A stretch of 64,000 nucleotides of DNA. Origin: Liquorilactobacillus aquaticus DSM 21051. GTDB taxonomy: Bacteria > Bacillota > Bacilli > Lactobacillales > Lactobacillaceae. The position numbers and the translations under genes are program-made. Numbering within the stretch: the stretch's first letter is position 1; every line of letters begins with the position of its first letter. The notes beneath the pieces were generated by a model. The model made no database searches. It saw only the letters and a list, made by a program, of their open reading frames with translations, and was not told the origin of the DNA. This document shows, one piece after another, positions 25,954 through 34,912 of the stretch. Where the stretch lies: assembly GCF_001436755.1 (NCBI RefSeq), contig NZ_AYZD01000004.1, positions 1 through 64,000 on the forward strand. The letters are read 5' to 3'.

Positions 25954-26772
25954 TTATGATGTAAAATTTTCCGGTAATGAAACCTGAAAGGCAGCGTTTC
26001 TAGTCGAACGGCCGGTCTGATAATCAAAGACATATCTAGGTTGAACGTTAAACAGATAGACATTGAAGTTCAAAGACCCATCATCAGACAGAGCCTGCAT
26101 ATGTACGCCACGTGCCATTAATTCTTGGTTCCTGAAAAGCGGTTGAACCTGATAGATAACTTTATGTCCTTTTCTCAAAGCATCGCGCACCTTTTTTTCA
26201 TAGATAGTCTGCAGCCGCTGATTAGAAAAAGATGTCTGGGTAAAAAGATTTTTAGGATTATTTTGATCTCCGCTTTGCAGAGATTTATCATAATCTCCGT
26301 TCTGACTAATTCCTCCCGAGATAGAATACGCAATTAAGTGACCACGGTTTAAAATAGCTTCTCCATTCTCCATTTTTTGGTGCCAGCCTGTCGGGCGAAC
26401 ATACTGCCGCGTTCTTTGTTCATCATCGACAACATTTCTCGACTCTAGATACGCAGTATTAGCACTCGATGTCCGATTCAAATTATCTAACGGACTATAA
26501 ACTACCATATTCCTTTTCCAATCATCCATCTGAAGAGTACTTTTATTATCATTGACTGTCACTACTGGTGTATCGCCAGAGTGAAAATTTAAATTGACTA
26601 GTTTTTCGGCAGCTACGTCCTTAACACCGTTCTTTAACTTTGAAGTTGATGTTGATGTATCATACGTATTATTTTTTAAAAGCTGATTTGGCTGTGTGAT
26701 CATATAGATCAATAGCAAGACAACTACAACAGCACCTGGTAAAACAGTTTTTCTTTTTTTCCTTCTGCTCAT
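25954..26772 (-). CDS. DNA/RNA non-specific endonuclease, EndA-like
   Basis: A membrane-anchored beta-beta-alpha-metal nuclease. The N-terminus is basic (SRRKKRKTV) followed by a single TM helix, leaving the catalytic domain outside. The active-site block reads LNRGHLIAYSISGG, with NPKNLFTQTSFSNQ downstream supplying the metal-binding Asn. The motif has Asn where most relatives have Asp (DRGH). The start could be ATG 26805 or 26772; the latter has GGGA at a better distance. It is divergent from a PfpI-type gene. Pneumococcal EndA acts in DNA uptake; no competence gene is adjacent here. Confidence 0.83.
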   Translation of the reverse strand: MSRRKKRKTVLPGAVVVVLLLIYMITQPNQLLKNNTYDTSTSTSKLKNGVKDVAAEKLVNLNFHSGDTPVVTVNDNKSTLQMDDWKRNMVVYSPLDNLNRTSSANTAYLESRNVVDDEQRTRQYVRPTGWHQKMENGEAILNRGHLIAYSISGGISQNGDYDKSLQSGDQNNPKNLFTQTSFSNQRLQTIYEKKVRDALRKGHKVIYQVQPLFRNQELMARGVHMQALSDDGSLNFNVYLFNVQPRYVFDYQTGRSTRNAAFQVSLPENFTS

Positions 26773-26897
26773 TTTCTTTCCCAACCTTTTCCTTAGATGA
26801 ATCATTCCTCAAGCCAATAAATTGTACGTTAAAATGATCCTTGTTATATTGTAACAGAAGGCTAGACCTTAAAAAATATATTATAGGAGGATGTTTT

Positions 26898-27404
26898 ATG
26901 AGTAAAATTGCAGTTGTCGTCACGGACTTAGTCGAGGATATTGAATATACATCCCCTGTCGATGCTTTAAAAAAGGAAGGCCACGAAGTTGTTACAATTA
27001 GTTTTGCGGGGGAAAAATCAATAACCGGAAAACACGGGGCTGAAATTCCTATCGATAAATCAATTAAAGATGCAGATCCTGCTGATTTCGATGGTTTACT
27101 AATCCCAGGCGGCTTTTCTCCAGATCAATTACGTTCAGATCAGGATTTTGTTGATTTCACTAAAAAATTTTTGCTTGCAGATAAAAATGTTTTTGCAATT
27201 TGTCATGGGCCACAACTCTTCATTCAAACAGGATTGGTTAAGGGCCGTACAATGACGTCTTATTTATCAGTCCAACCGGACCTGTATTACGCTGGCGCAG
27301 TAGTGAAAGACGCTCCAGTTGTAATTGATCATAAGCTGATTACCAGTCGCACACCGGATGATTTACCGGCTTTTAATAAAGCAATTACCGAAGCGCTCAA
27401 ATAG
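26898..27404 (+). CDS. DJ-1/PfpI family protein (YhbO/Hsp31-like)
   Basis: A 168-residue protein of the class I glutamine amidotransferase-like fold. The nucleophile elbow is AICHGP with Cys near residue 102, and a conserved Glu lies early in the chain. Family members act as protein or glyoxal deglycases or proteases in stress. The start is ATG 26898, with AGGAGG 7 nt upstream, although the frame extends to 26841. It is monocistronic with a strong terminator. Confidence 0.9.
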   Translation: MSKIAVVVTDLVEDIEYTSPVDALKKEGHEVVTISFAGEKSITGKHGAEIPIDKSIKDADPADFDGLLIPGGFSPDQLRSDQDFVDFTKKFLLADKNVFAICHGPQLFIQTGLVKGRTMTSYLSVQPDLYYAGAVVKDAPVVIDHKLITSRTPDDLPAFNKAITEALK

Positions 27405-27441
27405 TTTTTCTAAATTAAATTTAAATAACATTAATAGCTGC

Positions 27442-27485
27442 AACTGGGCTAGGAACAAAAAATTGTTCCTAGCCCAGTTGTTTTT
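27442..27485 (+). terminator. Terminator of the PfpI-type gene
   Basis: AACTGGGCTAGGAACAA and TTGTTCCTAGCCCAGTT form a 17-bp perfect stem with an AAAA loop, followed by GTTTTT. The convergent minus gene ends at 27533 and may use it too. Confidence 0.93.
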
Positions 27486-27532
27486 CAAAATGTTAAAAAT
27501 TTAGGAGTCCATATCTTAGAAAATTATTATTA

Positions 27533-28495
27533 CTATTTTTGATGATATTTACGCATCAATTCCGCCAAGTGAACCTGATGAGTAGCAAACTCATGAGTTC
27601 GGCACACGTAATCATTTTCGCGCCCTATTTTTGCAATATATCCATTAATATAATCAACTTCAGTTGGCCGCCCTTTGGAAAAATCCTGATACATTGATGG
27701 GTAGTGGTACTTGTATGCATGACTGACCGTCGTCACTGAATCAATTTCTTGTTGACGTGTTTCAATCAGATGGATTCCCGCACGTTCGCACGCATCATAA
27801 GCTTCATTGAACAATTGACGCGCCATCTCAGGAACTCCTTCATACTCAATGAATTGCCCCATTTGTACCTCAAACATTGTACACAAAGTGTTGACAACTG
27901 CGTTAAAAACAACCTTTGACATACACATTCCTAAATAATCTTCGGCAAAAATTGGATTAAGCATTGCCGTTTTGAAATCATTCATCATCTTCTGTGTAAC
28001 TTCCGCTGGTTTAGTTCCAACATACTGTGCTACATGCATTTCTTCTGTGCCTTCAGCACCCATAAAATCGACATCCGCTGGTCCATCAAGGCGTGTCGCT
28101 ATCATTGCTGTCCCACAGATAATATGCTCAGCTGGAAAATATTTTGCAATTTTCTCAAAATGTCCCATCCCGTTCATTGCGGAAAAAACATATTGATCCT
28201 TGTGAAAAATTCCTGCAGCTGAATCGCGTTTCAATTCCTTATCAAGCTGCATCTGTTTTTTGAAGATAATCCAAATATCAGGATGTCCTTGGTATTCCTC
28301 AGGATAAAAAATATTGATTGGCACAATCCGTCTATTCTTATGGTCACGTGCCACAGATACCCCGCCCTGCTCTCTAACTTTTTCAACATTTGGTTCCCAT
28401 GTATCAATAAAATCGACTTCTACTTTTGCATTTTCTTGAAGCATAACTCCATAACGATACCCCATTGCTCCTGCTCCAATAATCCCGTACTTCAT
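27533..28495 (-). CDS. Ketopantoate reductase (ApbA/PanE) family protein, Leu-type T-box regulated
   Basis: An NADPH-linked dehydrogenase of 320 residues with the N-terminal Rossmann motif IGAGAMGYRYG. The C-terminal half carries the family's catalytic Lys (SKVVFNAVVNTLC) and SMYQDFSKGRPTEVDYINGYIAKIGR. It is clearly paralogous to the divergent gene at 29323. In lactic acid bacteria such proteins can act on branched-chain 2-keto/2-hydroxy acids rather than ketopantoate. The T-box ahead of it has a CUC-like specifier, which favours a branched-chain role. I choose ATG 28495, with AAGGAG 9 nt upstream; the GTG at 28504 is too close to that site. Confidence 0.87.
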   Translation of the reverse strand: MKYGIIGAGAMGYRYGVMLQENAKVEVDFIDTWEPNVEKVREQGGVSVARDHKNRRIVPINIFYPEEYQGHPDIWIIFKKQMQLDKELKRDSAAGIFHKDQYVFSAMNGMGHFEKIAKYFPAEHIICGTAMIATRLDGPADVDFMGAEGTEEMHVAQYVGTKPAEVTQKMMNDFKTAMLNPIFAEDYLGMCMSKVVFNAVVNTLCTMFEVQMGQFIEYEGVPEMARQLFNEAYDACERAGIHLIETRQQEIDSVTTVSHAYKYHYPSMYQDFSKGRPTEVDYINGYIAKIGRENDYVCRTHEFATHQVHLAELMRKYHQK

Positions 28496-28527
28496 AACTA
28501 TCACTCCTTATCCTATTTTTGACAAAC

Positions 28528-28790
28528 AAAAAAGCACCATTGGCTTTTCAACCAAAGGGCGCTTCCGCGTGGTACCACCTTTTTCGAATTATCCTCACGA
28601 ATAATTCCTCAACATGTATCAACTAATGATATATCTGCATAATAATGGATGCCACCCATTCGCCTCGAGAAACGAAAACATCGAATCAAACTTTTGAGTG
28701 ATAGTTTTCGTACCTTCTCACCATAATGGTACTCTCTAAGCAAAACTATCACTCTACTCTTTCAATCCTAAAAAGCCTCTTAAATATTGA
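28528..28790 (-). ncRNA. T-box riboswitch, specifier read as CUC (Leu)
   Basis: The T-box word GGTGGTACCACG is present (complement at 28568-28579), with an AGAGAG bulge and GGTGAGAA distal loop in Stem I, and a terminator with T6 at 28564-28528. Stem I uses GTGATAG paired to CTATCAC. The specifier, aligned with the neighbouring T-box (UAUCA-xxx-A), is CUC at 28698-28696. UCA in the shifted register is the main alternative. Confidence 0.85.
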
Positions 28791-28794
28791 CATA

Positions 28795-28824
28795 AGTTTA
28801 CCCCCTGCAACACGTTCATGTCAA
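28795..28824 (-). promoter_or_regulatory. Promoter of the Leu-type T-box leader
   Basis: On the minus strand TTGACA (28824-28819) and TAAACT (28800-28795) with an 18-bp spacer. Confidence 0.75.
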
Positions 28825-28944
28825 GGAATTTTGCTAATTCTATTTTAATCTGTTTGTTATTTAAAACATAAGTTTGTTGAATCCGCCTTTTGCACAAAGC
28901 TCAACCTATCAGTAATAAAAATAAAATATTTTCCCAAAAAAATA

Positions 28945-28973
28945 TTGACTATCTAACATGATTGCGTTAGACT
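28945..28973 (+). promoter_or_regulatory. Promoter of the Ile-type T-box leader
   Basis: TTGACT (28945-28950) and TAGACT (28968-28973) with a 17-bp spacer. The two divergent T-box promoters are about 120 bp apart. Confidence 0.75.
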
Positions 28974-28979
28974 ACAAAC

Positions 28980-29267
28980 ATATTAAAAAGTGATGAGAGT
29001 AAACGCGAGGATAAGAAGTGATAATTCATCCGATAGATTAAGCGAACCTGGTTTGGTGAGAGCAGGCGTCTTTGAATGTATTATCAATCATCTTGGAGCG
29101 CTGCAACCAAAAATCGGTGATTAATTAAATTGCGGTGGGGAGCACCCATTATTGTGCTGACGAATTGATTCTTAGTTCGAACAAGAGGTTCATCCTAGAT
29201 GAGCGAACAGAGGTGGTACCACGCGAAAGCGTCCTTTAGATATTTTTATCTGGAGGCGTTTTTTTAT
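28980..29267 (+). ncRNA. T-box riboswitch, specifier read as AUC (Ile)
   Basis: The T-box word GGTGGTACCACG is at 29212-29223, Stem I with AG bulge and GGTGAGAG loop is at about 29040-29066, and a terminator AGCGTCC...GGAGGCGTT with T7 ends at 29267. The specifier region UUAUCA-AUC-AUCUUGGAGC aligns residue for residue with the Met-type T-box at 39157 (AUG-AACUCGGAGC), giving AUC at 29087-29089. Confidence 0.88.
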
Positions 29268-29322
29268 TTACTTCTATTATTTTTATTTACTGTCACTAAC
29301 TTTTTCGAAAGGGGTAATATTT

Positions 29323-30273
29323 ATGAAATTCACAATTGTAGGTTCTGGTGCCATGGGTTACCGTTATGGTGTTTTGTTGCAGGAGGCAGGTAATGAAGTT
29401 GAGTTTGTAGATACTTGGGAACCAAATGTTGAAAAGGTCCGGCAACAAGGTGGCGTCTTCGTTTCACGTGATCACAAAGATCGGCATCTTGTGCCTGTTA
29501 AAATGTATTACCCTGAGGAATACAAAGGTAATCCCGATGTCTGGGTCGTTTTTGACAAGCAGATGCATCTTGCTGCTTTCTTGAAACGCATGGAGCATGC
29601 TTTCAATGATAAACAATATGTCTTAACTTGTATGAATGGAATGGGACACGTTGAAAAACTGCTTCAATACTTCAAACCAGAGAAAATTGTCGCCGGAACT
29701 GCTCTTGTTGCTACGGTTTTAAATGGACCTGGAGATGTTGATTTTATCGGGGCACGCGGTGCGGGCACAATGAATCTAGCGAACTACACTGAAAAGCCAG
29801 ATGATATAACACACAAAATTGTTAACGAACTCTCTAAAGCTCAGTTCAACCCTAATCTCACGACCAATTTCATGGGTACGTTGTTGGCTAAAGTCGTCTT
29901 CAACTCTGTTGTTAATACTCTGTGCACATTGTTTGAAATTACAATGGGTGAGTTTGCAAGCTATCCTGGTGCAGACGAATTAAGCAAGCAACTGATTAAT
30001 GAAGCATACGATGTCTGTGAACGTGCTGGCATCCAAATGCTCAACACTCGACAGCAAGAGTTGGAAAGCGTTAATTACGTTTCAACTGTCGCTAATCCCT
30101 TGCACTATCCTTCTATGTATCAGGACATGTCACACAATCGACCAACTGAAGTTGATTACATCAATGGTTATTTGGTAAAGCTTGGACGTAAATACCATTA
30201 TGAAGCTACCACTCATGCCTTTCTGACACATCTTGTCCATTTAGCTGAACATACACGTCAACAAACCAAATAA
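29323..30273 (+). CDS. Ketopantoate reductase (ApbA/PanE) family protein, Ile-type T-box regulated
   Basis: A 316-residue paralogue of 27533-28495, with VGSGAMGYRYGVLLQEAG at the NADPH site, LAKVVFNSVVNTLCTLFEI carrying the catalytic Lys, and SMYQDMSHNRPTEVDYINGYLVKLGR near the C-terminus. AAAGGGG lies before the ATG. It is transcribed away from its paralogue with its own T-box, whose AUC specifier points to isoleucine. A plausible role is interconversion of branched-chain 2-keto and 2-hydroxy acids; ketopantoate reductase activity remains possible. Confidence 0.87.
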   Translation: MKFTIVGSGAMGYRYGVLLQEAGNEVEFVDTWEPNVEKVRQQGGVFVSRDHKDRHLVPVKMYYPEEYKGNPDVWVVFDKQMHLAAFLKRMEHAFNDKQYVLTCMNGMGHVEKLLQYFKPEKIVAGTALVATVLNGPGDVDFIGARGAGTMNLANYTEKPDDITHKIVNELSKAQFNPNLTTNFMGTLLAKVVFNSVVNTLCTLFEITMGEFASYPGADELSKQLINEAYDVCERAGIQMLNTRQQELESVNYVSTVANPLHYPSMYQDMSHNRPTEVDYINGYLVKLGRKYHYEATTHAFLTHLVHLAEHTRQQTK

Positions 30274-30329
30274 TCGGTAAAAATTTCTTATCCTATTGCA
30301 GAATTTTGATGCTGATTTCTATAAAAACT

Positions 30330-30384
30330 AATAAAGAAGGATTTGATCCATTCGAACTTCGAATAATCAAATCCTTCTTTTATT
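30330..30384. terminator. Bidirectional terminator
   Basis: AATAAAGAAGGATTTGAT pairs with ATCAAATCCTTCTTTTATT, with A/T-rich flanks. It separates the PanE-like gene from the convergent LysR gene. Confidence 0.9.
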
Positions 30385-30424
30385 ATCATTATTTACTGCA
30401 ATTCTAAAAAGCTGTCTCTAAACT

Positions 30425-31327
30425 TTAATAAGCTTTCGTCTCAATTAAATTTTTGAGTTTAAACAATACACTGATAAACTCTTGTTGAGTTTTATTAGGC
30501 AAAAAGCTTTTACGTACAACCAACGACATATTGAATTTTTCTGGAAGCGGATCGTCCAAAGTCAAGCTACACAAATGGTCTTGTGGCTTAATCGCATCAT
30601 CGACTAATAAACTGACACCTAAATTAGCATTAACCAATTCTTTGATGAGAGACAACGTGGGAGTACTAAAAGCAATTTGCGGTCTAAATCCAGCATACTT
30701 ACTATAACTTGCCAATGCTTGTGGATGAACAAAGTTGTTGGTAAAGGTGACAAATCTTTCACCTTTCAACTCGACAAAGGAAATATGTCTTTTTTCCACC
30801 AAAGGATGTTTCTGACTGACAATAGCTTTAAAAGGATGTACTGCCAGCAAAAAGGTATCCAACTTTTTTTCCTGAAGTGGACGAATCGATCCTAAAAGTG
30901 CCACGTCAATTTTTCCTTGTCTTAATTTTTCGAGCAACTGATCTGAGCCAGCCTCAATTGATTGAATATGCGCTAAAAGTCCTTTATGCAATAATTCGCT
31001 GGCAACCAATGGAAACCACATTGTCCCGATTATGGGTGGCAATCCAAAACGAATCATTGAAGAATCGGCATTTTGCACCTCACTATAAGCTAAATCTAGG
31101 CTCTCAAGTATCTGCTGAGCTCGCTGAAACAGTAATACACCCGCACGAGTTACAACTAAGCGATTATGAATATAGTCCCGCTTGATTAACTGAGCTCCAA
31201 ACTCATTCTCAAGCCGCTTGATTGCAACCGTAATCGTCGGCTGGCTAACAGAGAACTTATTAGCAACCTCAGTATAGTTTTTTAACTCTACCAAATCATG
31301 AAAATAAGCCAAGTCCCTCGTATTCAA
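30425..31327 (-). CDS. LysR-family transcription regulator
   Basis: A 300-residue LTTR with an N-terminal winged helix (FHDLVELKNYTEVANKFSVSQPTITVAIKRLENEFGAQLIKR) and the effector domain following. I choose TTG at 31327, with GAAGGGG 9 nt upstream. It lies 48 nt after the DASS carrier gene on the same strand, at the 3' end of the fumC cluster. This suggests control of organic acid metabolism, as for MleR/CitR-type LTTRs, and its target may be the fumC promoter palindrome (36376-36393). Confidence 0.88.
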   Translation of the reverse strand: MNTRDLAYFHDLVELKNYTEVANKFSVSQPTITVAIKRLENEFGAQLIKRDYIHNRLVVTRAGVLLFQRAQQILESLDLAYSEVQNADSSMIRFGLPPIIGTMWFPLVASELLHKGLLAHIQSIEAGSDQLLEKLRQGKIDVALLGSIRPLQEKKLDTFLLAVHPFKAIVSQKHPLVEKRHISFVELKGERFVTFTNNFVHPQALASYSKYAGFRPQIAFSTPTLSLIKELVNANLGVSLLVDDAIKPQDHLCSLTLDDPLPEKFNMSLVVRKSFLPNKTQQEFISVLFKLKNLIETKAY

Positions 31328-31375
31328 CTTTGTTCGCCCCTTCAGCTGCACACTTTCATTCTATCAAATGTAATT

Positions 31376-32797
31376 TTACCACATCCCAATGAGCTTCATC
31401 CAAAATGTACCCACACTTAACCAAATTACTAAGTATATAATTCCCAGAATAGCATTCATCTTCCACCATTCAGCTTGTTTGACATAACCTGATCCAAATA
31501 AAATTGGCGCTGGGCCGGAAGAATAATGGGTCGTCGATGCAAATAGGTTCCCAAAAAAACCTAACATCAAGGCTGCCAGCATCGTTGGCACTCCAGCAGA
31601 TATCGCAACAGCTAATAAAGCGCTATACATCGCACTAATATGAGCGGTTGCGCTCGCAAACAGATAATGACTGTAAAAGAACGCTATAACCAAAATCACT
31701 AAAACAATATACCAATTCAATCCGCTGAGTGAATTAGCAATCGTTTTGCTTAACCAGGGGATAAATCCAAGCTCATTCAATTCTGTAGCCATCATTACAA
31801 GAACTGAGAACCAAGTCAATGTATTCCATGCACCTGTCTCATGTAAAACATCCTGCCATGATAAAACACCTGTTATCAATAGCAACGCTAAGGCAATAAA
31901 AGCTGTTAAGGTCGCATCCACGTGAATGAAACTGCCAGTAATCCAAAGAATCAGCGCAACAACAAATACTGCTGTCATAATTTTTTCAGGAAGCGTGACC
32001 TTTCCCATTTTTGCAAGCTGCTTGTTAGCCCATTCACGCGCATTAGGGGTAGCTTTGATCTGTGGCGGATACATCTTATAAATAATAAATGGTACTAATA
32101 TCAGTGAAATCAAGCCTGGAATGATGCCCGCCAGAAACCAGTTCATCCATTCCAAATTAACATGATTGCTTTTAGCTAATGATTGAGCCAAAGGATTTCC
32201 CGCCATCGCTGTCAAAAACATTGCTGAGGTAATCGTGTTGCCATGAAACTCAGAAAAAATCAGGAAAGACCCCATTTTACGCTCCGTTTTGTTTTTAGGA
32301 TCCGATCCAAAGACCTGTGCCAAAGATTTAATAATCGGATACATAATTCCTCCAGCACGAGCAGTGTTACTTGGCGTAGCTGGAGCTAAAATCAGGTCAA
32401 CCCCGATTAGCGAGTAGGCTAAACCTAAAGTTTTTTTCCCGAAAGTCCGCACAAAAATAAAGGCAATTCTTCGTCCTAGTCCGGTTTTGATAAATCCACG
32501 CGAAATAAAAAATGCCATAGCAATCAACCAGATGCTTGCGTTGCCAAAACCTGTAATTGCTTTATCGATGGGAACTGTTTTAGTTAGTGTTGTTAAAGTG
32601 AATGCAATAATTGCAACCGCTCCGATCGGCAACGGTTGTGTGATGCATCCAATAATTGTTGCGACAAAAAGTGCAAACATATGCCAAGCAGCAACCGACA
32701 GGGTTTCAGGTCGCAGTGGAGTCGCAAGCCATAACACTAAACCTGTCAAAAGGGGTATAAGAAATTTTTTATATTGAATCTTCTCTAAAGACTGCAT
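31376..32797 (-). CDS. DASS-family dicarboxylate/citrate carrier (CitT-like)
   Basis: A 473-residue integral membrane carrier with about 12 hydrophobic segments, of the anion:Na+ or antiporter DASS group. Hallmarks are PATPSNTARAGGIMYPI and SSGPAPILFGSGY. Plausible exchanges are citrate, malate or 2-oxoglutarate against succinate. It belongs to a cluster that converts fumarate to succinate, so malate-in/succinate-out is the likely role. GGAGAG precedes the ATG. Confidence 0.87.
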   Translation of the reverse strand: MQSLEKIQYKKFLIPLLTGLVLWLATPLRPETLSVAAWHMFALFVATIIGCITQPLPIGAVAIIAFTLTTLTKTVPIDKAITGFGNASIWLIAMAFFISRGFIKTGLGRRIAFIFVRTFGKKTLGLAYSLIGVDLILAPATPSNTARAGGIMYPIIKSLAQVFGSDPKNKTERKMGSFLIFSEFHGNTITSAMFLTAMAGNPLAQSLAKSNHVNLEWMNWFLAGIIPGLISLILVPFIIYKMYPPQIKATPNAREWANKQLAKMGKVTLPEKIMTAVFVVALILWITGSFIHVDATLTAFIALALLLITGVLSWQDVLHETGAWNTLTWFSVLVMMATELNELGFIPWLSKTIANSLSGLNWYIVLVILVIAFFYSHYLFASATAHISAMYSALLAVAISAGVPTMLAALMLGFFGNLFASTTHYSSGPAPILFGSGYVKQAEWWKMNAILGIIYLVIWLSVGTFWMKLIGMW

Positions 32798-32861
32798 AAT
32801 TTATGCTCTCCTTAATGTTAATCAACAACCTTAAAAAGGAACCGCCTACACACTAAAAATA

Positions 32862-34265
32862 TCAATGATTATTTAAAATGTACTCTGCTGATTGCTGTCC
32901 CGCCTGTCGTCCAAAAACGACTGTTTCCGATATCGAATTGCCACCAATTCGGTTGTTCCCGTGTAATCCACCAGCAACTTCACCAGCAGCAAAAAGGCCT
33001 GGCATAATATTTCCATTGCCATCCAGAACACGAGTCTTGGTATCAATATGAATTCCACCCATCGTGTAATGAATAGCCGGTGCAATATGGATCGCAAAAA
33101 ACGGTTTTTTAGCAATTCCGCGATTCATTCCTGTTGTCCGTTCAAAATGCTTATCCATTTTTTCCACCACTGCTTCGTTCCAGTCATTTATAGTCTGCTC
33201 CAAGGAGTCCGAATCTATATTTATTTTTTCTGCCAATTCACGGATACTTTCTCCTGTCACAACTAAGCCGATATGGTCATAAAACTCAATTGCTTTAACC
33301 CGATCTCTCACACTTTGGTCGAAAATCAAATAAGCACTTTTCTCTGGCAAATCAACGATTGAATTAGAGACTATCTTGCGTGTACCCAGCTCATTTACGA
33401 AACGTTTTCCTTGATCGTTGATCAAAATTGCTCCTTCACCACGAACGGCCTCGCCGATCAAATATGTGTGCGGATTGTCTTGCTGAACAGTAGGATGAAC
33501 TTGAATTAGATTCATTTGAACTAATTCTGCTCCTATGCTCTCTGCTAGTTCCAAACCATCTCCTGTCGCTCCAGGCTGATTAGTTGTCTTATACCCTGCT
33601 AGATCCGGACGATATCTCCTAATAATATCTTTGGATGCACCAAAGCCCCCAGTCGCCAAAACTACAGCTTTGCTATTTATTGTTCGTTTACTTCCATCTG
33701 GGAGACGAGTATCAACTCCAACAATTTTTCCAGCATCATTCTTCCTTAACGACGTAACCTCGACTTTTGTAAAAAGCGGAATGTTCTGTTGTTGAATGAT
33801 TTTTAGCAGTTTTTTGATCAAAAAAGCTCCAATCGGCGCCATGCTTGCTGGACGATGAGTGCGCATCTTGCTCATTCCACCTGTGATGGTTAAATCATCA
33901 AGCCTAATATCATGGTCAGCTAACCAATCCACTGCCAATGCAGCATGCGATACAAAGTAAGACAATAGCTTTTGATCATTCAATTTACCGCCACCGTGGT
34001 ATGTCTCACGGTAAAAATCTTCAAAATTATCGATAACCCCATGCTGAAACTGAACATTTGTCTCAGCAGCGTTCATCCCAGAAGAAGCACGATTAGTATT
34101 TCCACCGATTTTATCCATTTTTTCTAAAATAACTGGTTTTAATCCCAATTCATGCGCTTGAATGGCGCTGACCAATCCCGTACTCCCTGAACCAATCACG
34201 ATTGTATCGTATTCATCATGAAGCTTTTCAAGCGGTGTCGGCACAAAAACAAATTTTTCTCCCAT
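32862..34265 (-). CDS. Fumarate reductase flavoprotein, soluble FAD type
   Basis: A 467-residue FAD_binding_2 protein. The FAD fingerprint is TIVIGSGSTGLVSAIQAHELG; GGNTNRASSGMNAAE, HPTVQ, GEGAILINDQGKRFVNE and HGNNRIGGNSISETVVFGR are the substrate and FAD blocks of flavocytochrome-c-type fumarate reductases. There is no heme domain, no FMN_bind domain and no signal peptide, so electrons must come from a partner. That partner is probably the FMN reductase whose stop codon abuts this ATG. Confidence 0.88.
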   Translation of the reverse strand: MGEKFVFVPTPLEKLHDEYDTIVIGSGSTGLVSAIQAHELGLKPVILEKMDKIGGNTNRASSGMNAAETNVQFQHGVIDNFEDFYRETYHGGGKLNDQKLLSYFVSHAALAVDWLADHDIRLDDLTITGGMSKMRTHRPASMAPIGAFLIKKLLKIIQQQNIPLFTKVEVTSLRKNDAGKIVGVDTRLPDGSKRTINSKAVVLATGGFGASKDIIRRYRPDLAGYKTTNQPGATGDGLELAESIGAELVQMNLIQVHPTVQQDNPHTYLIGEAVRGEGAILINDQGKRFVNELGTRKIVSNSIVDLPEKSAYLIFDQSVRDRVKAIEFYDHIGLVVTGESIRELAEKINIDSDSLEQTINDWNEAVVEKMDKHFERTTGMNRGIAKKPFFAIHIAPAIHYTMGGIHIDTKTRVLDGNGNIMPGLFAAGEVAGGLHGNNRIGGNSISETVVFGRQAGQQSAEYILNNH

Positions 34266-34853
34266 CTACACTTCCTCCTTCTCCATCAACTTTGTTTGGC
34301 ACAGCTTGTGATCATTCACAAAATTAATGTAATTAGCAAAACATTGGTCCAAAAAAGCAGCTGTTTTTTCGTGTGTTATTCCTTCATCTTGGTTAAGCTT
34401 ATTCTTAACTGTGCCCAGCATGAACTCATTTGCGGGAAGAATATCCGCCATTACTCCAGGAGCATCTAAAATCTGACGCAAATTAATTTGTGCACGAACT
34501 GTTCCTTGAACCCCATACGACCCGCCGACAATCATGACAGGTTTATGCAATAACGGATGTGCGACTGATGATAACCATTCAAGTACGCTTTTTAATGCGG
34601 CTGGAATTGCATGGTCATATTCTGGAGTAGCAAAAATAACTCCATCAGCTTCGTCGACTTTTTCAATTAATTCAAGAACAGACTGGGGCGGATTCTCCAT
34701 CATGTCTTCATTAAACAGTGGAATATCTCTTATTTCTCGAACTTCTATTTCAGATTGTTCGCTATACCTTTCCCGCATATAATCTAGCAAAAAGCGATTA
34801 AACGAAAAACTGGCATTAGTTCCAACTATTGCAATAAATTTTAACGTTTCCAT
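34266..34853 (-). CDS. NAD(P)H-dependent FMN reductase
   Basis: A 195-residue flavodoxin-fold protein of the FMN_red family. The phosphate-binding loop is GTNASFSFNRFLLDY, with ATPEYDHAIPAALKSVLEWLS and VGGSYGVQGTVRAQINLRQIL as conserved blocks. Its stop is immediately followed by the fumarate reductase ATG, implying coupling and a stoichiometric pair. It probably passes electrons from NAD(P)H to the flavoprotein during fumarate reduction. Confidence 0.86.
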   Translation of the reverse strand: METLKFIAIVGTNASFSFNRFLLDYMRERYSEQSEIEVREIRDIPLFNEDMMENPPQSVLELIEKVDEADGVIFATPEYDHAIPAALKSVLEWLSSVAHPLLHKPVMIVGGSYGVQGTVRAQINLRQILDAPGVMADILPANEFMLGTVKNKLNQDEGITHEKTAAFLDQCFANYINFVNDHKLCQTKLMEKEEV

Positions 34854-34912
34854 TACACAAAACCTTTCTTTTTATCAAAGCAACTTGCACCCCGTGATTA
34901 AAAAATCGTTTT

